Of a stretch of 64,000 nucleotides of DNA, positions 13,201-25,400 are shown in pieces. Location: NCBI GenBank assembly GCA_020152595.1, contig JAIGNY010000327.1, forward strand, positions 1,909,001 to 1,973,000. The letters run 5' to 3'. The position numbers and the translations under genes were made by a program. This stretch comes from Chiridota heheva. Its lineage: Eukaryota; Echinodermata; Holothuroidea; Apodida; Chiridotidae. Every line of letters starts with the position of its first letter. Positions within the stretch are counted from its first letter, which is position 1. Under the pieces are notes generated by a model. The model had not been told where the DNA came from. It made no database searches and saw only the letters and a program-made list of their open reading frames with translations.

Positions 13201-16200
13201 AATCAAACCTGAATTTCTAGAATGAAAATCAATTATTTTTAGACTTTTTGCATTGATTTTGATTTTGATTTTTGAAAATTGATTACTGAAGTTGTTGGAT
13301 TGCCTTACACGTTGTCAATACTGTAGTCTATACAAAGTGATCACAAAATAAACTTTTTCTGAGACCACAATACCCTCTGAGGGCGCTATTCATGCTTGTT
13401 GAGATATCACATTCATGTTTTCTATTTGACTTGAATTTTACCAGACATTTGAATAAAAACCATTTGCCCAAAAACCTGTCAAATTCACGGTTGTACATTC
13501 CCTTCTTTTATTTACAAGTTTTAAGCACTTACTGATTATCTCGAATAAGTGATTGTGAAAGAAAAAAATTGTTGGAATGTTTGTTTGAAATTTATCCACA
13601 GATGAAAATCGAGCGGAAATTGGTAAATTTGCAAAGAATTATCTTCCAATTTTGTTCAATTTGTACACAACCAAGACGGAGGAATCGGGAAGGCCTGAAG
13701 CCACAGTGCATGAAACCATCAAGGTGTACTTGCAGATCACGGATGCACATGTATGCTTGCATTTTCTTTATACTGTATATTTCAATAAACTGAAAATTAA
13801 GTGTTCTTTTATTTAGAGTGTAAGGTACAGTACATGAGCTGATGTTCTTGCAAAGTGCATGTTATACCCCATCTCAATAACTAAACAAAAAAAGTTTTCA
13901 ATGATATAGAAAGAGGTTATTAGTTTTCAAAGAAAAACATAAACATTTATTGTCTGGGATCTGCAATTATAACATCACACTTTACACAGCAAGGTCACTT
14001 TTTTCAACACACTGGTGAAATATTTCAAATGCAATATCTCTAAATGGAATAAGGATATCGACATGATTGTTTTACCAATTTGTTTTTTAATAGTCATCTA
14101 TTATATATATGAAAATATAAAATTCACAGGAATATTCCATTAAGAAAATAAAAAATGGACTTTAGGTTTTTATTTTTATGAATGTGTGGAGCAACATTAG
14201 CTAACTCACTTTAAAGGAATATTCCTGTGAATTTTTATTTTGATATATATGATAGATCACTAGTAAAGAAACAAATTGGTTTGAAAACCATGTTGATAAC
14301 TTATTCTGTTTTGGAGATATTGCATTTCAAAGATTTCACCAGTGTGTTGAAAACTGACCTTGCATTGTACAATGTGATGTCATAAAGGCATATCAAGACA
14401 AATGTTTTGAGTATTTGTAAACAAGAGTATAAGTTAGATGAGCAGATGGGCAAAGCTTGTTCTTGAAAACTGCATGTTATAGCCCATCTCAATAATTAAA
14501 CACAAAAATGCTTCCACAAATTTAGAAAAGAGGCAATTAATTTTACAGGATATTTATTGGATCTGCCTTTATGACATCACACTGTACACTGCGAGGTCAC
14601 ACTGGTCAAATCTTTAAAATGCATTAACTCCAAAATAAAATAAGATATCAACATGGTTTTTACTCTGATATCATATATATGAAAATGAAAATTCATGGGA
14701 ATATTCTTAAGTCTTTTGATGTCCGAAAATACCAGAAAATATCATTAAAATCAGATAAAAGTTGATTATTTTACAAGTTCTTTAATATTCTGGAGTTAAT
14801 GTGTCAAATCTGGCTGCTAAATGGTGATTTATGACTCATGTTATTCCTTTGACTTTTATTTGTGACTTGCAAATGAAATCGATGGATGATATATCTATAA
14901 GCTAACAACAGTAACAACAGATTGCAAGATGAGACATCTGTTTTATAAAATGCAACAAACTTGGGAAAAGAAATCACCCCCTCACTTTTTAATGGCGTGC
15001 TCCTATAAACAGTTCTCTGTAGCTGCCAATCAGAACTGGAAAAAGTCTACACTTCCAGCAATTATAACCCTGGGAAAATTGGGAATTTGTGAGAAGAAAA
15101 ATGGAATCTTATTTTTTTTAAAGATTTTTTGAGTAAAGAACAGTATGTGTAGTAAGTATGTGCTCTAAAATGTCCCCATATAATTGTATGATGAAAAGTA
15201 CATTAAGTAGTGAAAGAGAGAAGTATATAAAAATTGTATTCACTATATTAATATCATCTGTCAGGATTTTTTGGGGAATATTTTGACACCTTTTTCTAAA
15301 TTTTATAATTAATTCTAACTCTGCTGTTGATGCACATTTAAGGTTTTTTTTTTTCCATTTTGATAGCTCCTGACTGATCTAACAAAGAAAGTTTGTGAGA
15401 AGATGAAATCATCAGAAGAGAAACAGGTGCCAGCTTTGATGGACCTGCTTGTTGCCATGGTTCCTCATACAAGTGCAGAACTCATTGGTCAGATCTTCGC
15501 AGCTGTAACACCTAAGATTCAGGTATGTCTATTACCTATTTTATTATAAAAGTAGTTGATTTTGGCTATTTATTGATTTTGGCTATTCATTGATTAATTG
15601 ATTAATTGATAGAAGAGCGAGGAATAATCACTTATCCAGTATATTTACAACTGGGTCAAGTTGCTTTTTATCCCACAAATGACTTTTAAAATGTTTGCAT
15701 TTTAAAGAAAAAATGTAAATATAGAACATTTCCCTTTTTACACTTAAAATGTTCCCTGTCTCTATACATATTATACTTTTTTTCGATAGAGCATGAACCA
15801 TATTATCCAGAAGAAGTCGTATCGTATTTTGGAGGAGATTTGTTGTGGGGAATCAGCAGCTTGCATTAAGTTCATTGAAAGCCATACGTCTGAGTTGGAA
15901 CAAGTGCTTGTCAAATCTGTGTCTAGTGCATCACCCTCATCCAAGGCAGTAAGTACTTTTCAAGAACTCAAACATGAAATGCCCTGAATTGATAGTAATA
16001 TGAGCTTAGTGGCTCAGTTGCTAGAGCGTGTAAACATGAAATAGCAGTATAAGGATGTTTCAGCTGACGTCATGAGGTCACATGACTTTGTTTACATCAC
16101 CATTTTTTAGGGCAGATTGTCATCTGCTGTGCACTTACATACGTTTGCATGTTGTTATATAAGATTACTTTTGTAAGTAGTATGCCCGAATCTTGCTGTG

Positions 16201-19200
16201 TCATTGGTTGCACTAACTAAAAGACATATTTAGATTTCACTGATTAAGATTACTTTAAGTACTTAGAGGGTAATTTTTTTTTTTAAATAACATTTTATAT
16301 TAAAAAATTAATTTATCTAGGCAGTTATTTTAACCAGCCCGTGTTTATATGCCCAGCATGTGTTTATATGCACAGCACGTGTTTATATGCCCAGCGTGTG
16401 TTTATATGCCCAGCGTGTGTTTATATGCCCAGCATATATTTTACATGCACAGCATGTGTTTTCATCAACAACACGTGCTGGCGCACATTTTAGATCAATC
16501 TGTTTGTTTTATTTGTGGTGTGATTGAGCTGTGTGAAGATCAGATGCGTGAAATACTCAACACACAAAGCCCTGTCCTGCAAAATGGCTTCCAGTTGAGT
16601 TAGTAAGGTAATGAAATCCCTGTACAAATGAACAATATCTGTCTGATATAAATATAGCATTTGACAGCTTATTGAATGATGGGCTTTTAATTTTTTGCTT
16701 CTGACCTCAGCACCATACACTTTATTCCTTAATTTAAAACTGAATGGCATTTATGGCATTCACCATCTGCGAATTGTCTTGACAAACCGAACTCCCAAAT
16801 TTTTGCAAAAGGTCATGCAATTTTTCATACTGCCCAGCTGCAAACCACTGATTTGGATGATTTGCAGCTGCGCAGACTATAAAATTACATGACCTTTTGC
16901 AAAATTCTGGGAAAGTTCCGGTTTGTGGAAACATTTCGCAGATGGCGAATACCTCTGTATTTTATTTTCATAAATCCAAGTGAGTTGTCTGCCTCTCATA
17001 CATCACAAATGTTCTGTACATTTTTATTTGTTCAGAATATTATTGGTTGTAACTTAAAGGTATGTTGGCGTGTAGAAGCAACATCAGCTAAATTACTTAA
17101 TGAAAACCATCACATTCAACTTATTTTCTTTTCTGATAAAATAAACGTGCTGTTCAGGTTTGATAAAGAAGACTGAAATTGATTTCTTTGAGACCGATAA
17201 GATACAGTATGGTTCTAAAAATTAAAAATTAAAATTTATTTAAGCTTAAATGTCAGTCTCACTTCATGATGTACTCTAGTATGGGAAGTACTTTTTCCAG
17301 ATCCAAAATATGACAACATTTTTAAACATCTTGTAATAAAAAAACATTAGCTTATGTTTCACAGCCTTGATTGAAGTGTTTGTTTCCCGTCATTCGAAAA
17401 CTGCCTGTAACAATTATTTGAAGTTGTGCAGCAAATTCTGGCAAAAATGTATTGAGGTCTTTACCCTACCCTCAACCAAATGCTAGCAGGAATTGATTCT
17501 TTCATCATTTTCAGTGACTGAGTTTGAGGAGTGAAATTCAAAGAATTGCATAACAAGATTCCATCCAGTCATCACAAATTTAGCATATATTAAAAATTAA
17601 TCAGCCCTAACTGAAAACTAAAGTGTTGTTTTCAAAGTTTAAAAACTGATGTGCTCAGATTTTATGCCCTTTTAACCAATTTATAGAAATTGCTTCATGA
17701 CCATAGACCAGTAGGAAATAGATGTGCTACTTTGAATATTTCTCATTTTCTTTTGTAATTTAAAGCACTTTGAAATGATTATTTCAACAGGAAATTAAGG
17801 TAGTTGTCATTATACTGATAAACTTGTCTTTTTTCACTGAAATGAGAATCATGCTATTCAGGTCAAATATTGACCTTTTATCTTCAGAGGTTCCAAAAAT
17901 ATAAAGTTGTTGAAGCTTATATTTCACTCATATTTCATTCTGCACTACAGTGTGGGAAGTACTGCATCTCTGATTTCCTTTCATATCCTAAATATGACAA
18001 TATTTTTAAACATCTTGTAATACAAAAAATATTGGCTTATGTTTCACAGCCTAGATTGAAGTGTCTGCTTCATGTTGTTAAAAAGCTGCCATCGGGCAAG
18101 GATGACTTCATTGAAGCTATTGTACCGGAGGTGATTTTATGCACAAAGGAGTTAAACTCAAAGGCTCGTGGGAGTGCATTTCTGTTGTTGGTTGAGATTG
18201 GGAACACTCTTGTGCGAACATCAGATGGAAGCAAACAAGGTATGCTATCTCTGTTTATGAATTTAGTGGAAAAGTGAGAGGGACGCAGGGGTGAGAAAAT
18301 GTTCGAAACATGTTGTTTAATTGATGAGAATGCTCACGTCAAAGTTGTTCCAGAATTGTGTACAAACGACTGATGTAAGACTAGCAGTGACATCACTGCC
18401 TTGCAAATCTTCATAATTCTCACTTGTTTTATTCAAATATTTCTTTAGGGCTTGGGTACATACAGTTTGTTAGCAGATGAGTAAAACATGGTCAAACGAA
18501 GTAACTCTGATTTTCTGCCTGATTAACTTAAAGGGTTCTTTCATTGGTCGAGCAAGTTTATCTCACCTGAAAGTGGACTTCCATGTTCTTTCTCATTTAT
18601 GTAACTAATGACTGATGTGGAAAGACTACTGTAGAAAGTTGACACCCTCATCTTCACCTTCTTTTTCTTTTGCACTTGATTGCTTAATTCCTAAATTTGC
18701 TGCAGTTTATTGTAAACATTGGTTCTTAACTCAATTCATTATAAAAACGATTTGGTAATATTACAATATTTTGATTTAATATATATATCCCAAACATATC
18801 AACTTTTAGGGTGTTATAGAGTTCATTATGGCACTCAAAATTATTTTTTCAAGATGTGGAATATTTATATTGAATAATTTCTTGTATATTTTGAGTTGTT
18901 TTTATGTTTCTGCTTGTCTTTTGTATTACTTGACAGCCACCATTAACAATTACCTGGGAATGCTGGCAGCTGGGCTTGCAGGGACACCCCAGATGGTAAG
19001 CGGAACAGTCCTGGCATTCACAAGAGTCATCTATGAGTTCAAAGGTCAGAAGTTTTCTATTATTTTTTTTTTTTTTGTAGTGAGCATTCTTTCATTACAT
19101 TTTGCCCTCTTTTTGAAAATGTGTGCTGACAAATCTCATCAATCTCTATAAAGAGCTGAATCGGTAGAAAATATGCTATAAACCATGAAAACAGCAAAAA

Positions 19201-21999
19201 GTTTGATCAAAATTGCCCAAAATGTTTTACAGCATTTTGATTTTAAGGCCTTATGCAAGTGTTATTTAAATTTCTGACATCACAAAGAGAAAACCTATGA
19301 ATTTCCTTATGTTATTTTTGTTTGTTTTTCAATTCTTCAATGTTTTTGAATAGAAACAGTTGAATATGACCAAGAGGTTATGCGATCTCCATTATATCCA
19401 AAATAAAATTTTACAGGAGAAAACGGTCTGATGATTCTCAGCGAATGAAATTTAGGACAGAAATTAAAAGCATTACATTAAAGATTTAAGCTGTCCTCTC
19501 TTTCATTACTCACAACTTTTGCATACATCAGGCCCCTAGTTTTGCTTTTTCAGAGGGGGTGCTGCACCCTGCCCCTCTATGCCTCTACCCTGCCCCTTTT
19601 GACCTAGCACTCTATATTTTGCTCAGAAAAACATACTTTTGACAACTATTCTGCCTTTGTTTTATCTGATCACAGTTCTCCAATATAACAAGATGCAGGG
19701 ACACTACTTCTTGTATTGATTACTCCCTTATTTACATTTCAATTGTCCTCATACCTGCCCTCTAAGTGCCCCTGATGCCTTAAAAATGCCCCTTTTGCTT
19801 AGTGACACCCTGCCCCATTCTGGTTCCAGCTAGAGGTTTGTACATTAAAGGTTCTTAAAACTTCAGCTATCCGTAAGGCCAGTCTTGAAAAATTTCACGG
19901 AGTTTAAACTTTAATGGAGGTTGTTAACAAAGCTCATTCCATATGCCAAATTTGTTAATTCTTTTCTGTGGAGAACATATTGAGAGGACACTTGCCATTC
20001 ATTGTGAACATAACACAAAAATAACAAGCCAAGGGCTTGACTAGATTTATTTTTCCACTATTGAGAGCATGGGTGTACAAATCTTGTTTCCATTAAATTA
20101 AATTTTCTTTCTATCAGATTCCTGGAAGGATATCTCCTGTCGCACATTATTGAAACTGTTCGTGTCTTGCTGCAGTCAAAAGGAAGGGAAATAATTCGCT
20201 CAGCTCTGGGTCTGGTGAAGGTCCTTGCATCAGTGATTGAGGATGTCACGTTGGCCCAACATGTAGAAACCTTGGTGAGCCTTTTTCATCATCTAATTTG
20301 TTTATTGAATTTCAATTTAATGAACCCTGTTCTATAGGTAACTATAGGGTGGAAAGAGGGGGCTGGGGAAAATTTCCTCTGTTGGCTAAACATCTTTTTT
20401 TAAGTCTAAAAATTTGATAACTAATTTGAAGCAAAGTTGAACCAAAAGTTGCTGTTATAGTCTTATTAGAAAATTTTTGCATCTTTAATAATAATATAAA
20501 TTTTTCTGAATATAAGAATAATTAAAATGTTTAAATTATGAATGGGAAAATCAGCACATTGAGATAATTTTCAAGAAAATTTAATGTCTTTGTTGTTAAA
20601 TCCTAAAATTGTTTGGTTATGCCAGTGAGGTGAACAACAGTGACATATTTGTTTACCTAACCTATGCTTATTTTTTAGAACCTTGTAAGCAATGTGGGAT
20701 CTGTAGGTATTATTAGAGTAAATTAGAATGTGTCATCATTTCAACATTTTGGGAGCATAAAACCCAATATTTGTTAGCTTACATGAATAGGGTAAATTGT
20801 GTTTTGTAAGTTTTACTGTGACAGAGGATAATAGTAGGAACAGATTTGTGAATAAAAACATTAGTAGGAATAATTATATTCCATTAAAAATATTAGTTAT
20901 CAAAATTTCATTAATATACCTGATTATAAAGTTTTAGCAACAGGACAGAATTCCAGCAATTCTAACAAATACAGTCAGTAGCCAGATTATTGGGTAGTTC
21001 CTGTCAATTGTTACTTGCCAGGCTGGCGAGTTATTAGAAATCAAAAGAAATTCAATGTGAAAAAGAGGTTTAATTTATAAGGACTTGTCATTATCTCTTC
21101 ACTTACCACTTTCACAGATCAATGTCACATCAGGGAGTTAATGAGTTAATTAGCTAAAATAAAAAGTCCTTGGTGAAACTATCAAAACCTGTATATCTGG
21201 ATAATTTCCTGCAGATAAAAGCAGAAACACTCAAAATGAGCTATTTATGAAAAGTTCAGTTTGCTATAATTTGTGAATGAATGGCGTGATTCTTATCAGG
21301 TCTTCATGGTACATGGACCATTTTACAAACAACTCAAAAGGTTATTAGGGAAAGAATTATTTGACTTGAAATGACTGACTTCTTAAATTTATGGCGAATA
21401 GGTGTTTGCTTTTGGAGACCAAATATTAAGGTCAGCTTACCAACCTGGGGAGTGGGTGACAAAGTATTTGTTTGAGGCCTGACTTACAGACTAAATTTTG
21501 AATGTTTTTTGTGACAATTGCACCTGCGGATGTAAGATCAGAAGAATTTATAGCTAATTTTTTCTGCTGGACAGATTTTTAATACCATTGCATTTAGAGA
21601 AAGCTATTGAAAGATTTTAATGTATTTAATTGTTTGTTTATTTTAAAGTTCTCCCTAAGTTCTCATTTAATATTTTGTCTGTATTTACTTTGGATAATAG
21701 GTTACTAGTATTGGTGGATTGAGTGAGGTCAACTCGCGGAGTTTAAGGGTTCCCATCAAGTCCATCTACAAGAAATTGATGAAGAAATTTGGGTAAGAAA
21801 ACGTTTTTGTTAAATTCTAGATCATTGCAAATAAAAGTGTTCCTCCTTGTAGCATTTCTGTGGTTTTTGAATAATGTATCTTATCCAGAATATCATGTCA
21901 TAAACAAACCATGTTTTAAACAGAAAGTTTCTTCCCTACTTATTATTATTAGTAGTAGTATAAATATTAGTATTAGTATTATTATTATTTTTATTATTA

Positions 22000-22062
<63 letters not shown>

Positions 22063-22086
22063 TATTATTATTTTTATTATTATAAA

Positions 22087-22118
<32 letters not shown>

Positions 22119-22141
22119 CATTATTATTATTATTATTATTT

Positions 22142-22226
<85 letters not shown>

Positions 22227-22263
22227 CATTATTATTATAATTATTATTATTATTACCACCACC

Positions 22264-22312
<49 letters not shown>

Positions 22313-22370
22313 TTATTATTATTATTATTATCATTATTATTATCATTATTATTATTATTATTATCATTAA

Positions 22371-22409
<39 letters not shown>

Positions 22410-25400
22410 CATCATTATTATTATTATCATTATTATTATTATTATCATTATTATTATTATTATCATTAATCATTATTATTACCACCATACCATTTGTACT
22501 GTTTATATCATTTCATTTTGTACCATTCTAAGAAGGAAAAACAAATGAATATCAAACACTTACAAGTTGTAAAACTACCAAATGAAACAACAGGTTTGCA
22601 AACTATCACACGGTCAAGAAATAAAATGTATATAATATGATCTGCTTTTGCAAAATATTAAAAGTCCAATGGCCAACAGTAATTTCAATGGCACTGACAA
22701 GCATAACAATTTGTGAGAGAAGATGAAAGGAAATTGGGCATATTTAGGGAGAGATGCCACTGATAATTCAAGGGTAGCTTTGACCTGGACACCTAATGGG
22801 CGAAGACAAACAGGCAAACCAAAAACAACATGGAGGGAATGATAGAGAAGGATAGAGAGAGATGCTCGAATGGGGAGCTGGAACCAAGTTAGTGAAGTGG
22901 CACAAGACAGGAAGAGATGGATCTCTGTGCTGAAGGCCTCAATCTCCACTTGTGGAGAAGGGAACAGTGAGTGGGTACATATTATCTGAATAATTAATTG
23001 TTGGTTTTTGTTATTAGTTTGCATTTTTATTTATTTTTGGTAGATATGAGATGATTTTCAAGATGGTATCCACCCACCACCAGAAGATGGTGCACAATCT
23101 CAAGAAACTTGAAGACAGGACCAGGAGAAGGAAGACAGCCAAGGAGGAGGATGAAGATGAAGATGCAAATGAGATGGATGCAGCTCTGATGCCAAGCAAA
23201 CCAAAGCCAGAGAGGTAAAATATAATTTTTCTTCATTTTTTCGAGCTGAAGTTAGTCATTAGGTAGTTTCAAACTTTGAAAAGTTATAAAAGAAATTTGG
23301 AGAAACTTGAAGTGATGATCATAGAATAGAAATAGAGATGTGAGTTCTTTTCTCTGTTTAATCAAATGTAGAGAGATGAAATGGAAGAGTGATGTTTTTT
23401 CTTAAGTTTAAACAAGTTATGAGAATGTCTTTCCTTGAGATATTGATTAAGGTATGTTTTAGATTCAAAACCTTGTTTACAGAGGCAGCGACTTTTCTTA
23501 AAAGAATTTCCAGAGATTAAAATAAAAAAAAAAAAAAAGATTCACATAAGAAAGTACATCACAAATTCCAGTTATATAAACTCAAAAAGTAAAGAAGAAA
23601 AAAATTAAAACTGATTTTGATAATATTTTGCTAGTGGTATGGGTGTGATTTTGCTAGTGGTATGGGTGTGATTTATTGCTACTGCACCATCTTAGCTTTC
23701 ATTGCTTAGATTCTGCATCTGAAATATTTTACTGGGAAAATATTTTGGTACATTTTAGCCCTTATCATGCTGGAGGCTGGTGAGGGGCCTGTACTCACCT
23801 CCTGCGTGATCAGGTTTAGTGGAATATAGAGCTGTGGTCATTTAATGTGTACACGCTACATGCTCTCAAATCCTTTAAACATTTACTAAATTCTTATTGC
23901 GAGTAATTGTTTTCATAGTCAGTCTTGCCTTTGAAAATCAATATCATTCATGATTCAAATCACACACACATTCAGCTGACAAAATCCAGTCAATGACTTT
24001 TACAAACTGTAAAATCAATTAGCATAATTCTTTTGAAATGTGAGAATCACAAATGCGCAGTAATCACCTATGAATGGGGATATTTGTACTTTGATTTCGC
24101 CGGAATCTAAGTATCTTGTAAAATGAACCTCGAACGTGTAGCAGTAAACAGTGAAACTAACAATAGGCCATAACGTAAGGCCTTAAATCCCACGTAATCA
24201 AGACCTGTTTTACAAGCTTTTACATCACCCAAAAAACACACGTTTAAAATAATTGAATCGTGACAATCAGTACATTTACATTTAAATTTTACCAGATCAG
24301 TCAAATAAATTTTGCAAGAAAGAAAAATATTGCAAACTAAACAAACAGAAAAAGGTTTTAACAAAGCTGAATTTTGGCATGCTTCGCAAAGGTGGCGGTC
24401 TTTTTTTGAGAGGACTGATCTGATCAGCTCTTTGGGGTGGTGGCGTGGTTTTGAAATGTTTTATGGCGAGGTATCATAGTATGCAAGATTTTACAGTGAC
24501 ATCCCTAGCGAGTACGGCAAAAAGGTTACACGATGTTGAGTTTAAATGACATTGAAAGGAAGTTATCTGTTCTTTCTAAGCTAAATTTCCATGCACATTT
24601 TCCATAAAAATGATGATTTATACTGTAGAAGTAAAATTTTTACGATTTGGATAGCAAAATTCCAGCATCTATTTGGGCAATGGAGTCAATACTTTTGCAA
24701 TACTCAGCATCAAAAATTTGAACCTTTCGAAAATTACGGTACTAAATGCGTGTAAACGAGATACACCCTCACTTTTTTTGGCATGTACACATTTACTAAA
24801 ATCCCTAAACGTTCACAGCTCTAGTGGAATATGAGAGATCTACATTTATCTGAGAATATATTTGATGCATAGCTGTATTGTTACACAAGTTTTTCTATCT
24901 TTCGCTAGTATTGAGGACATTTTACAAGAGACTGATTCAGAAGATGAGGAAGACGGAAAGTCTCAAAAGAGGGTCAAGGGTCAAAGATCAAAGAAAGCTG
25001 TTCGAGGATCGACATGGCTGAAGGAGAATGATCAAGAAGAACCGTTAGATTTTCTGGATCCGGGAGTATCAAAAAGAGTTTTGGGTAACTTGATTGGTGG
25101 ATTTAGGATTGGTTTTGTGTCGGATGGGGTGGGGGTGGGACAGGGTTTATGGTCAAATTTCAGACTCTGTGATGGATAGCAGTACTGTATGGTAAGCAAC
25201 TCCTGCAGTTAGTAGTCAGACCAAGGGAACTGTTTGGGTGAATCAGTGTTGATAACAAAAATATTGCAAAGAAAATTTTGCCTCCCAGTTTCTTCAATAT
25301 CAGTTATTGTGCTGGGATGTGTCTGTGTGTGTGGGTGGGAGGGGGAACTTATATGATTATCTTGAGCTCTGTTATTTGTTGGAATGTGTTGGAATGTTGG

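Noticed and set aside
14929-15132. 67-residue open frame before RRP12 exon 10
   Set aside because: Not similar to RRP12 and not flanked by suitable splice sites; intronic.
18318-18375. Possible C/D snoRNA in an RRP12 intron (TGATGAG ... CTGA)
   Set aside because: Flanks do not form a terminal stem and no clear C'/D' pair is seen. Other TGATGA words are in GATGAT repeats. No snoRNA can be supported by eye, although host genes of this type often carry them.
21997-22488. Long poly-Asn / poly-Ile / poly-Ser open frames
   Set aside because: They are translations of the ATT/ACC/ACT array on either strand, without coding context or splice sites.
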